From Osedax frankpressi (Eukaryota > Annelida > Polychaeta > Sabellida > Siboglinidae), in NCBI GenBank assembly GCA_964035775.1, contig OZ038317.1:12401655-12465654 (forward strand): 64,000 nt of DNA, written 5' to 3'. Positions 41,352 to 53,847 of the stretch are shown piece after piece. The notes below the pieces were generated by a model that was given only the letters and a program-made list of their open reading frames with translations, had not been told where the DNA came from and did not search any database. Both the position numbers and the translations under genes were made by a program. Within the stretch, counting starts at the first letter, position 1, and each line of letters opens with the position of its first letter.

Positions 41352-44300
41352 TTATATGTAAGATAGAAGAGATGCTAACATTGCCAGAATACAGTTGACT
41401 CCGCTGAAGCCGGCCATGTAAACGAATATAAAAGGAGGCCAAAAGGAAACAGTTTCCGCATATATGTAATTAGTGCTGGACATTCCAGCGAGTAGGGAGA
41501 GGGACATCGATAGGGAAAGTACAGAGAACATGGCACCTATATAATGGGGCGAGATTAGGACTTATATCACAAATTATGACACCTATAAAAGGAGTGTCAT
41601 CATCTCAACATACATAAAGATGATTATATTATACATAAAGATGCTTATTAATATGCTCAGTCAATATAGGACAAGGTGCTTATTAATTAATATGAAGAAT
41701 AGAGGTTGAGGTGCTTATTAATATGTAGAATGAAATCGGAGACTAGAAGGCAACTAGCCTTCATCTTCAGGCAATACGAGTTTTGAACAGATTGATCTCG
41801 CCATGGGAATAGCTATCATGAATCCAAAACCGAACAAAGGGGCTGAAAGGGATAGACATATTACTATAGTTACATTGTTCTATTCATTAGATAGTAAAGA
41901 GAAAGGGAGACACCTATACAAAGGGCCATACTTTAGTCTGATTGTTATAATTGAGAAGATGTTTGGATATAAAATTCACTTTTAAGAGAATATATTATAA
42001 AATGAGAACTTGATAAATACAAATGGGAATTTAAATAATTTATACTAGTTGTAGATTGTTATTAGTTAATATTTTGAGAAATGATACAAAGAATGCAGTT
42101 ATTTTCATGTTGGCCCCAATATTCATCTACATGAGAAGCGAAAAAAAAAGTTTTGAATAATTAAATATGTACCAAAAAAAATTGAGATCTTTGTTCTAAA
42201 GAAAGCGAGTGCCAAACAAAATGCTAAAGTTGAAAAAGTACCAATCAGCAAGAGTCCTATATCACCACATCTTTTGTAAAAGAACTGCAAAGTTTAGTGG
42301 AAAAGTTGTTAATCAGTGATTACAAATCTTGATATGGTTCAGAATAAGCTAATTTTTTAATTTATTGAAATTTAAATATCAATCATTTTAAAATACTAAC
42401 TTCAATTCATAAACAATTTCAGTAAATAATAGTAATTAGATAGTTTCAATGATAATTATTAAAAACTATTTATGCAATTTATAATTTCTACAAAGTAATA
42501 TATCTCTTTCCTCCTCACCTTCTTTGTTATTTTCTCCCTCGTCTTATTTCATCACTACCCTTTTTGTCATTACATTCTTCTTCCCATCTATTTTTCTTAT
42601 TCCACATTATCATTCTTTATACATCGAATACCCTCCCTTACTTTCTACTAATTCTATTAAATGCACATTTTTATACCCTATCTCACACCCATTATAATTT
42701 CCTCCATAACATTCAATAGTATCTTTCCCCCGCTCACCTTAGACAGAACGATGTTAGACAGCGTCGGTATGAACTGAGATAACGCTCCAAAATATCCAAC
42801 AACTACTGCGCTCATGTAGAAAGGTCGGTCCATCAGGTAAAGGGTGAGAATGTTATCTTTACAGAAGATTGACATCCACAATATAGAACATATAGCCAGG
42901 CAGATGATTAGTTTCACCCTGCGACCTGAGGAGTGAAATAGGATAATAAGTAAGTATGGCTTAGGATGGTTTTCCATGGTATGACACTCATGGAAGATAT
43001 ATTATAAATCAAAGGACTTCGGCTTACATCGGAGAAATTTTGTTATGAAGGGGTGTGTTTTGAATGACGTCAGAATATGCATGCTTTATGTAATGCAGGA
43101 GTTATATTGTTATGTAATAATTATATCAGATTACTTTACGGCAGTTAAATATCATATTTTACAAACCTGAACTAGCATCTCCCCTAAAACTTCTCGATAA
43201 GAAAATCTGGCAGGACTTCTTGATATGGTAGGTTGAGAAAAGGGATACCTAGGTCAAGATAATAATACTAGTAAGAGATACTATTAATTTGAATGGGATA
43301 AATAAATGCTAGTCTTAATATGTTAATTATACAAAAGCTAATGAAATATATATACAATATTAATTATTAATTAAAATGGTGAAATTAATTAATTTAAAAG
43401 TATAATTTGGTTTAACAAAGAATTTAATGTATTTAATAAGAACAATAGAAAATTATGGTTTTAAATGTAAATATTAAATGTAAATAAATTAACAATTTAC
43501 AAAAAGCAAAGTAATATACATATCATCTTATTTAAAGTAGTTATATGTATCAGGAAAAATTCAATATAAGAAAGTATAAAGTTAGTTACAAAAGAAAAAG
43601 AAATTATATGAAATATAGTTAATATTAAGGGCATCTTACATATTGTGAAGTTTAATATAAAAATATAGTGAAAAGGGGTAATAATAAATTTGTTTCCATT
43701 TAAAACAATAAACACAAAGGTGAATTGTAAAAATTTCAGACAATTAAATAAATAATATCATTAATTTCTCATTTTGATATATTAAAATGAATCGTAAACA
43801 TTGAAATTTAGAACAATAAATTATAACTCATAAAATTATAATATATTGATTTGTATAATTAAATATTTATATTAAAACTTTGGTTTATTATATGTACACT
43901 ATATAATGTATAATATACATATTTAATATAATTTATTTACAAATTCATTTAAAATATATTTATTTAGTGTATCTTGTACAGTTTTTAGGTTGATAAAGAA
44001 TGGCAAGGAATCGAAACACCAATCTATAATCCATACTACTTTTTGATCAAAATCACAACTTGGGCAAACAAATAGCATTTTAGTAACCAGACCAAAGTTG
44101 TTTCCTACCTATTTATATAATTCAATATAATATTGTAATATTGTATTTATTAGATATAAAATATAAACATTGGAAAAACATTATCTATAAAATATTAATC
44201 TTGAAAACTAAGGCTATCTGCGGGTGAGAATCGATCCAATATAAAAGAATAGGGATTTTTACTGTTATCTCATTGAATATGTATTGAATTTCTACGAACT

Positions 44301-45260
44301 TAATTGCAATGTAAGGAAACCCAAATCCACAAATAATATGTTCAAAATGTTGCAAAATATAATATGGCGAAAAATATTTGTGAACAAAATTTAATTATGT
44401 CAACAAATTTTCAATGTCATAAAATATTTTTAAAATAGTTCTAAAAATGTTGAAAACAATTATTTTAGGTATAACAATAATAAACATTCTGTGAAAATAT
44501 TATCGAAAACGAACTGTAAACTATAAAGATATCGGATTTTTGGTCAAGAAATTAAAAAAATACAGAGAAAAATACATTTAAACAAATTTATTAAAAAATT
44601 AATGAAATTTACATAAATAATCAATAATATTTTCTGAAACTATACTTATTAAAAGACGTTATTTGAATGTTTTTAATCAATTTTGAAACCTAAAATTTTA
44701 ACATATAATAGAAAATTAACTAAGTTATTATTTAATACAAAAAAATTTTATTTTTAAAATTTCCCCAATAAATAATATCCCCCCCCCTTAAATAATAACT
44801 GTGCACAGATAATTATTACATAGTCTTCCTTTCATCAATGAGTTTAATTTAAGAGTGTTAAAATGTGCGATTATTGCTTCAAGTTCGATTTTTTGAAGGA
44901 GTCAATTGTTTTATTATCACTACAATTTTTTGAAGAACCTACAACATCAATTAATCTCTTTTCCTAATTTCAAGAGTTTCCTAGTTTCAAGAGTAAATGT
45001 TGTAATAATCTAGAATATAATATAGATAAATATTATTATGAAATTTAATAACATTAACATATAACACATATAATATAGTATAATAATAATACAATCTAAA
45101 TGATGTGTACAATAATATCAAAATCTACAATGGTGATCAATCAGAATGATTTATATATCAAAAATTGTATTTCAATTTTATTAAATTTTAATAATTTTTT
45201 AAATAATATTATCTATTAATTAATATTTATAAAACTAAATGCATTCAATTATATTATTAT

Positions 45261-45297
<37 letters not shown>

Positions 45298-48200
45298 CTT
45301 AAGGTGCTTTAGAACTTTATGGAAGCTACTTTAACCTTTGATATACCATCCATAATATAAAAAAATATATATAAATGAATCAAATTAAATGTATTCAAAT
45401 TTCACAACAAACAAATGATTTCAAATGAACCAATTTTTAAATACAATTGATGAATAGTGATAAACGTTAACCTTATTTATATAAACATAGAATTAAATTT
45501 TAATATTCATATAAAAATAATTCTATCTGATGTATAGCATAACTTATTCAAATCTATTTTTAAAAACCAAATTTATTAATTATTTCTTTATTTCTGGCAA
45601 ATTATTTTAACCAATTATTATAATTAGCTATTATTATAACTTTTAATTTTAACTTAAAAAATATTTTACACAAAATTATAAATGATATATTATTCTTTTA
45701 TAATTTGTCAAAAAAAGTAAAATTTTGTAAATTTATTTATTATTTAATGTGAGAATGACCTTAATGAAAAGTACAAATGAATAGTACAAATCATAAGTAA
45801 AAAGATAATTAAGTAATGAAAGGGACTGAAGGAAGTGATATTATTAATACCAAACCTTGCGTTGCATACAAACAGTCTCCTCCAGAAGGAATGCCGTGTA
45901 GGCGAAGTTAAGAGCTAATACCAGCAGTAGACATAAATAGCTGTAGACGTAGCCTAGCAACGTGATCACGTAACCAATAGAGATCTGCGCTATAATGACT
46001 CCGATTCTGCGACGACGTATTATCGAAGTCAACGTTAAAAACGTGTTGAATGGTGGAAGTAGACGGTTTGGTGGTTATAAGAGATGCCAAAAGGTAGGAA
46101 GGAATAAGTAGTAGAGTTGTGGTTATCGAAAGATAGAATATGGTTATTAAGTTAGGAAGCGGTAGAGTAAGCAATACAGATAAGGAGGTATGAGTAGGTA
46201 AGGAGTGGGAACGAGGTTAGGAGTAGATTAGAGTTTAAAGGATAGGAATAAGAATTATTAACATAGGGTATGAGGGGGTAACATATAGTAAGGGTTAAAT
46301 ATTAGTAAAGTTTGTTAAAAGTGAATGTAAGTCTATAGGGCTTAAGTTCAATAATGGATAGAAGGGAAGGGAAGGACTGTATATTATAATGAGGAAGAGA
46401 GTGCGAGGATAAGTGGAGTACAAACCCGAGGCAGATATCCAATAAGATCATTCTAAACGAACGGTTGCTATGAGATGTAGAGTCCGAAAGATACGCGTAC
46501 AAACCGGAGAATAGGGTTGGAGCGTCACCAAAACAACCTGAGATAGGAGGCGAGGTGGAAATTAGAGAAAAACAGAGTAAACGTAATGAGTAGTGATGAG
46601 CGTAGATATGCAGATAACTTACGACTTATTAACGCTGCGGGATATCTTATAATTTTAAATTGGTATTGACTATAATTTATATATAATAATATTTATAAAA
46701 TAATTTAAATTAAATAATGATTCATTAAATTTACAATAAATGTATCATGTGGGATGGTGAAAGTTCATTACGCTTGTAAATTGAACATGTTCTTTGTCAG
46801 GGGAAAGATTAATCATGACGTAATTTCGCGTAGCTCTTCGAAATAATCGAATTCTGAAAGGAAAAACGACTCATATTTCAGTGTGTATATTATTGTTGTA
46901 TACTATTGTTGTATACTATTGTTGTATACTATTGTTGTATACTATTGTTGTATACTATTGTTGTATACTATCGTTGTATACTATCGTTGTATACTATTGT
47001 TGTATACTATTGTTGTATACTATTGTTGTATACTATTGTTGTATACTATTGTTGTATACTATTGTTGTATACTATCGTTGTATACTATTGTTGTATAATA
47101 ATGTTGTATACTATTGTTGCATAATATTGATTAAGACCTAATATTTCTATTTTCATCACTTTACAAATGTCTATAAACTGATATATTCAATCGCAAGAAT
47201 TAAATATTTTCAGGTTAAAGGTTACCAAAATATTATATTATAAAACCTAAACACATGCCCACAAACTATTTTTATCTAGGTTCAGATTCAGAACATGTCA
47301 AACCACAACATAAACAAATAAATACTGACACCTCCTACACACCTTTAACAAAAGCCGCGATGACCAGCAGGTAGAGTGGCAGTTCAAAGTATGCTATGCA
47401 TACCTGACAGCTAGCGTAGATAGAGAAGCCTACGATAGGGGTCACCAAGGCGTACTTGCGACCGGCTGTATCGGAATACGACGGTAACACCATAAGGGTT
47501 AGACAGCTGGGAATTAGAGCCGCCACAGACTATATGATGGGGGTTGGTTGTTAAAGGGCCATGTGAGTATGGGAATACTTGTGGAATGTGCGGCATGTGG
47601 TATTAGGAAGTATACGGCATACGTTAAGAAATGTAAGGAGTGATTAATGAATGGGTTAATGTGTGTATGAGTAATATCTTGAGATGAAGAAGTTGGATAC
47701 AAGAAGAAATGTTAAGGAGTTGTAAGAGATTGCAGATAGTATGGTAGTGGTTAAGATTGCCTAAGGAGAAATCAGGCTATTATATCTTGTATAAGAACAA
47801 CACATATGTTGACAAAAATGCGTATTAAAATATGTAATAAAATAATAATAATAATGTAATAACTACAACCTCCTGATGATATAACCATAAAACCATGACA
47901 TCGTAAGTTTAACAAAATGATGTCATCGCTTAGGAAAAAAAACCTCATAAATTATCCACATGGATGCGAGACGATTTACTTCACCCATTACTGTGCTGTG
48001 ATTGGACGAAATATTGCCTTGGTTTGTAGGTGGCGTGGTTCCATTATTCAACTGCTTGATGAATCTGTAGCGTAGATACTGAATCTGTCGAGACAAATGA
48101 TAATCAAGCCGTGTAGAACTAAGTAATTAATCGATTTCAAGGCATTTATTTTATTTTATTTCGCAATTTACATTGTACCTATTGTTAGTGAATAATTTCT

Positions 48201-50770
48201 AAGTCTGGTAAAGAGTTAGAATTACATTACTAATAATATGTACATTGTAAATGTATTTAACACGAACCCATTTAAGAAATAGATCATTTAAATAGTTGGT
48301 AATTTATGAAAATATCAAATAACTAGGAACTAATTGTAGACTAAGTCAAATTATGTATATTTAACATGAACAACCTATTGCCAATGTCTATATATAGTTC
48401 TTTAGTATTGCAGCCTAGTGAAGTTCATACATGCTAGAGGTTAGTGTTATAGTATTGTAGTCTAGTGGAGTTCATATATCCTACATGTTGGGCACTATTA
48501 TCCAATTAATGCAGCCTAGTGAAATGTATACATCATAAATGCTAGTATTAGTATCATAGGTATTTCAGATTATAATAATTCATATATATTGCATGCTGGT
48601 GGTTTATTTCATAATAATGCAGCTTAGTACAGTTCATACATATTGTATTATGGGGATAAGAATCATATTATTTCAGCATAGTACAGTTAATATATTCTAC
48701 ATGGTCAGGATTAGACTCTCATTAGGGTCATAGTATTGAACCAACACATATATAATTTGGTGTAGAATTTTTAAACTTTCGGCTATTTAAAAATATCTAC
48801 TATCTAATAATTTATTTGATAAAATGAAATCTTTGGGAATACATTGATTGACGGGTGTTGATGAAAAAACAATATTAAACATATTTAAATCCAAGCGATC
48901 TTGTAAATATAAATAAGTAAACAGCTAAATCCGCTAATAATGTATATAATTCTTTTAAAATAAACCATAACTTCTAAATCGTCGTATTTATTTCTAAAAC
49001 TGCATTTTATAAATGGAAACTAATAAGAACATTTTAATTTTGACGATTTTCAAAAATTGATTTATTTTATTATTTCTTCGAATTCCGTAATTACCCTTCG
49101 ATTTTTACGAATTTATTTATGAAATATAAGTTAGATTTAGTAGTGATCGAGCCATCTAGGAAATTTGGATCTAATTTGGCGAAATCTCTGAATAATATTT
49201 GTTCACTCAAAAATGCTAAAAAAAACGTATCGTCGATTACACTTATTGTTCGTTATTTAGATTCTGTAGATACTCAAACATTTTGTTACAATACTTATAT
49301 CTCAAATGATTGATTAACAGGATATTCGTTCGGTATTTCTAAGTTTAACTATTTTTCGAAACTTTACTCATACTTCAAACAAATTTGATGCCGAATACGA
49401 AATAATTTATAAGTTCGACAAAAGACATTTTAGAGTTTGAATACGATTTTTAAAAATTCTTTTTTTCCTAATACTGTACTACAGTTATAAGAATGGCTTA
49501 TGATTATCCTATTCGGTAGGATAATCATATTTTTTTCCAATTTATATTAATGGGATAACCAGTACATTATCATTGAGTAATTCTTATTAAGATATACTTT
49601 TAATTTGATTTGTTCAGTGAAACAATGGAATATAATTTTCTATAAAAACATAAATAATAAATCTATATTTATTTCGAGATATTTATATTGTGCAATAAAA
49701 TGTAAATTTAAATTAATGATTACAGATATCTTAATTTCAAATAATTTTTAAATAATAATATTGTTTATAATATAAGATATTTGTTTATGAAATTTAGTAT
49801 TATTTTGTAATTGGTTTATAAAAAAAGTAATAACAAATAATTTCAGATATAGAATATAATAATTACTTTGCATAATTATTAATATTTATTATTATTTACT
49901 ATTATTCTGGATTCTGTTACTGAGAATATTTGAACTTTGTTGTCTACAAATTTAGTATAACATCTGATTAAATGCATTTAACATATTGTATTACACACTA
50001 GATATAGATCTTTTAAATAAATGGTATTTGTGAAAAATATCAAATATACAATTGTAGGACATCATATTAAGTCCATTTATCTATATAGTATTAATATATA
50101 TAGTTAATATAGTTATAGTTATAATATAATATAGTTATTAATAGTTAATATAATATAGTTATTAATAGTTAATATAATATAGTTAAAATATTAATATATA
50201 TAGAATAAAATATATATAATATATAATATATATAAAATATTAATATCCAAATTAATTATAAACCCAAACAGTTGAATTCAAAATATAAATAATTAAATTA
50301 TTTTCAACTTCAACTTAAATTTATAAATAATATTACATTAATTATATTTGTACCCTACAAAATGTGTAACCATAACAAAATATGACAAATATATCTTGAT
50401 GTGTAAAAGACAAAATTCAAATTTGAAATAATCAAAATTATTTTAGTTAGAAATAATTTTGCTTAAATTTATAAATACTATATGTGTAAAATAAACCATA
50501 TGTGATGCTATATACACAGCGTTGAGAGAAAAACAATATACAATTAAATGCAAAATGTAATAGCACTAGGAAACTTTTACAAAATATCAATTATTTTTGA
50601 AGTTATATGCTTGAAAATATATGCATTTTTATTAAAATTTATACATTTATTATGCATAGTAAAAAAAATAGTATGGTTTTCATTATGTTTATTATTAGTG
50701 AATATATAAATATGCAATGTGATATCTATATATATATATATATATATATACTAAACACACATACATATAA

Positions 50771-50802
<32 letters not shown>

Positions 50803-51294
50803 GTATATATATATTTTTATATATATAAATTTTTCACTAATTTAATATTTTCAAAAAACTTATAAACATGCAATTTATTCAATTTTTATTGCGTTTTAAA
50901 ATCTGAAACAAATGTATTACTAACATATAAATTAATCTAAATAGTAAATAAAAATAAATTAATAAAAACAAAATTTAATTAATATTTAATCACTTTTTTT
51001 TACAAGACCGTTTTCATATAATGATGTAAAGTATCTATGTATGTTGGTAGCTCATGATTACTGATATTCTTGGTGTAAATGAGGTATAAAATCAAGATTT
51101 GTCTCGATAATATACGGGGTAAAATGTACCCCCTATGATACAGTAAATACACTAACGTCGAGTGAAATGAATATCCCCATGTAGAGAGCAAACAGGAACA
51201 TAGTGATCTCGATGAAACCACAAGTTCTTTTAACAAGAGGAGTGGATTGCGTGGAGATAAGAGGTTGCTGTTCTTCTTCTGTAGGCGAGGTCAT
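41352..51294 (-). CDS. SLC46-family (proton-coupled folate transporter-like) MFS protein, 10 exons, 459 aa
   Basis: Exons in order: 51294-51157, 48084-47944, 47529-47343, 46537-46426, 46006-45856, 43248-43167, 42925-42738, 42284-42173, 41842-41759, 41536-41352. All phases agree, giving 459 aa, the same length as human SLC46A1. Exon 1 has an acidic N-terminus and helix 1. Exon 2 has QYLRYRF and a loop with N-glycosylation sites (NGT, NIS, NHS). Exon 3 carries the MFS motif LPSYSDTAGRK. Later exons show FRMILLDICLG (helix 4), EETVCMQRK, the central loop, DNILTLYLMDRPFYMSAV, KRCGDIGLLLIGTFS and the family block MARSICSKLVLPEDEG. Members move folate, heme or other small solutes with protons; which one is meant (A1, A2 or A3) cannot be told. 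Intron 9 has a GC donor (GAAG|GCTAGT). An intact-looking Harbinger element lies about 440 bp upstream of the start codon. Confidence 0.92.
43254..45850. other. SLC46 intron 5, AT-rich
   Basis: About 2.6 kb intron without recognised genes. It includes a TA run at 45266-45297. Confidence 0.7.
46885..47125. repeat. 13-bp TATACTATTGTTG array in SLC46 intron 3
   Basis: About 18 copies of TATACTATTGTTG with occasional TATCG variants, within the intron between exons 3 and 4. The unit is open in all forward frames, which gives three overlapping false Tyr/Val/Ile frames. Confidence 0.95.
48360..48735. repeat. About 60-bp dispersed minisatellite, locus 1
   Basis: Six or so degenerate copies of a unit containing TATTGCAGCCTAGTG, AGTTCATACATAC and TGCATGCTGGGGGTTAGTG. 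It lies in SLC46 intron 1. The same family occurs at 62640-62970. Confidence 0.8.
49500..49528. other. Perfect 12-bp inverted repeat (hairpin)
   Basis: ATGATTATCCTA, loop TTCGG, then TAGGATAATCAT. It lies within SLC46 intron 1 (minus strand). No known RNA family is recognised around it. Confidence 0.8.
50100..50235. repeat. AT tandem repeat TAGTTAATATAATA
   Basis: Several copies of ATAGTTATTAATAGTTAATATA in SLC46 intron 1, grading into TA-rich sequence. Confidence 0.7.
50725..50825. repeat. TA microsatellite
   Basis: Interrupted TA run within SLC46 intron 1. Confidence 0.85.
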
Positions 51295-51737
51295 GCTGAG
51301 GATTCAAAGAAGGGATGATCTGAAAAAGAAAGATGGTCAAATCGCAACAAACCTAATATTAACTTTCATATCTCTTTTTAAAGGTGATTTTATATTAAAA
51401 ACTATTTCTTGTCATCTCTTTATAAATGTATAAAAAATATAAATAAATAAGGATATGAATATCTAAAACTGAGATTATACTCGTAAAGAGAACACATAGA
51501 GATTTAAAACTAATATCACACCTATAATGTAGGTCCCAAATTAGAGTAAGTAAAATGAAACATCTCAAATGATATTTCTAATCAAGGAAATAATTATAGA
51601 TAAATTCTACAAATATACATTTTAACCCTAGTCAGCAAATTTAAGATAAAATATGTATAACTATACATTTTCAACTGCATTTCGCACAATATAATATCAA
51701 AGATTAATAATTAAATTTAAAATGAATTCACTTCTAA

Positions 51738-51779
51738 AGAGGTGTACACACTGAAAAAGCCGGTCGTTTTTCCGATCGG
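51738..51779 (+). repeat. Harbinger left terminal inverted repeat
   Basis: Starts AGAGGTGTACACACTGAAAA, then GCCGGTCGTTTTTCCGATCG. The TTTTCCGATCGG block recurs in the right end inside a larger palindrome. Confidence 0.9.
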
Positions 51780-51964
51780 AATTCGATTCCCGCCAAAAAA
51801 GACGCGGAATTACGCTGTGTTTAATTTTTACGATGGCATAGAACATGTTCAATTTACAAGCGTAAAAAGCTGGCGTAATGAACTTTCACCTTTCCACGTG
51901 ATATATTTATTATTTAATTTAAATTATTTAATTAATTTAATATATAAATTTAATTCAAATAAGT

Positions 51965-53429
51965 ATGGATATAGGTAAATTTATCCAACTTATCCGATTA
52001 CATAAATCAATATGGAATGTATCAGATAGATTATATAGTAATCGGATAAAGAGGACAAAAGATATTGCTCATATAGCAAATGAAATGAATGTTACAGGTT
52101 TATTTAGTTAATTTAATAATTGATTATTAGAATATTTAATATATGTTCAATATATTTATTAATTTAGAAATTATTATAATTAATATAAGATATAAATTAA
52201 ATTAAGAAATAATTAAGAAAATATTATTAGTAAAATAGAATATATAAATATACTCAATATTAATATAAAATTAGTATGATATAAATATACACATATATTT
52301 CTAGAATAATATCCCTAATTTAACAAATTACTAAATATATTTATAGAACCAAACTAGTTAATTAAAATATAATTTTTCCTATAGAAAATATGGTTAAAAC
52401 AAAATGGAATAGTACTCGCGAGTATTATAAAAAATTAAAAATTAAATATAATAAAGAGAAATATAATCAAGAGAAAAGTGGGAATGGAGTTGAAGATTCT
52501 GTTGAATATCCAACATGGCAATATTACGATGGTTAGACAAATAAACAAGATATTTGTTTATAAACAAGTTTATTTCATGTATGCCTTATAATATATAAAA
52601 TTATTATAATATTTATATATATTATCCAAATATATTGTAAATATTTTAAAGTATTATATCCACTATATAATTTTTATTAAACATATCAATATATAATTAC
52701 TTAGACATGAAATTTCTTAAAGAAAATCGAACAACTATTTCTTCGGATATTTATAATATTTCAGAGAGTTTGTATTTAATAAGTATATTTAATAATCTGT
52801 ATTAATCTCACTTTAATAATAATTAATAATAAATAGTATTTAAAAAATGTATTATTTATACATAAAGAGGTACAGTTACTTAATATTGTAGAAGTGGCAG
52901 AACCAGGATCTCCGCTATCGGTAGCTAGAGTAATCCTCGAATCAGAATCTGGAGTAATCTCTGAAACAGAATGTTCTGATATAATATCGAGCCCAGTAGA
53001 TTCGGATCCACAGATTTTGAGTTGCGTAACACCAGACTCTATTCAGTCGACTCCAAGTACATCGCAGCTAGCCCTTTCTAAACCACACTTATCGCAGAGG
53101 TATTTTAATAATTATAGCATGTGTTATTGTGTATATACTATGTTTCTAAATTCATATCATATTTATAATATTTATACAGATTCAGTGATAAATTAAGAAA
53201 ACTTGGAAAAAGAAAAAAGAATATAAATCTAGATGAAGAAATATTAAATAAAATAGAATCTTTAGAAAATAAGGATCAGTCGGCAACAGAAGATTTTTGT
53301 GCATCGCTTGGTCAACTAATCGATAAATATGCGGTTGAATCTAAAGATACGTCAGATATTCTTAAAATATTATCTGAAAAAACATTTGACTTTATTCGAG
53401 AGATGAATATAAAAAAGAAAAGCATGTAA
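51965..53429 (+). CDS. Harbinger MADF-domain accessory protein, 5 exons, 266 aa
   Basis: Exons 51965-52097, 52385-52531, 52705-52767, 52892-53099 and 53180-53429 join in phase into 266 codons. The N-terminus fits a MADF domain: FIQLIRLHKSIWN (L-I-x-x-V...W), then IAHIANEMNV, VKTKWNSTREYYKKLK, and WQYYDDMKFLKEN, each expected landmark in order across three exons. A Ser/Pro-rich linker follows in exon 4. Exon 5 has a basic stretch (KLRKLGKRKKN) and a C-terminal helix with FCASLGQLIDKY, like the BESS interaction motif of MADF proteins. In Harbinger elements this protein binds the DNA ends and helps import the transposase. The start is the first Met before the MADF helix. Confidence 0.85.
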
Positions 53430-53632
53430 TTAATTACAATTACAATTAATTAAGTGCTTTTCTCTTTTATATTCATCTCTTGAATAAAGTCAAATGTTTT
53501 TTCAGATAATATTTTAAGAATATCTGAGGTATCTTTAGATTTTAACCTCATATTTATCAATTAATCGACCAAGCGGCGCACACAAATCTACTGTTACCGT
53601 CAAATCCTTATTTTTTAAGGATTCTATTTTGA
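53250..53632. repeat. Fold-back duplication of the last MADF-gene exon
   Basis: The sequence 53250-53424 (most of exon 5) reappears inverted at about 53453-53632, separated by about 28 bp. The arms are roughly 85-90% alike by eye. The inverted copy still reads as the BESS-like helix (LGRLIDKYEV) but has a one-base insertion and other changes, so it is a pseudo-exon. A poly(A) signal AATAAA for the plus-strand gene lies inside it at 53483. A read-through RNA from either strand could form a hairpin of about 175 bp. Confidence 0.85.
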
Positions 53633-53847
53633 AATAATTGAAATAAATTTTTTTTATATTAAATTCTAAAATGAGTTTTTTAAGAATAATTTGCAGATAT
53701 TAATTTAAAACATCCCTAGAATAAACTGCATAATTATCGATAATAATAGATTATTAAATTTGTGAATATTTATGTATTTATATTATCTAGCTTGTTCTTG
53801 CCAACCCACACTACCATTAGTTGAACAATAATCTGCAATTTCATTTC

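Noticed and set aside
42095-42152. Plus-strand peptide FMLAPIFIYMRSE resembling a transporter helix, opposite in strand to SLC46
   Set aside because: The minus-strand SLC46 model is complete without it and it lies in an intron; the likeness is probably chance.
49119-49313. 64-codon open frame in SLC46 intron 1
   Set aside because: No recognised family, no supporting splice sites, and it lies within an intron on the opposite strand.
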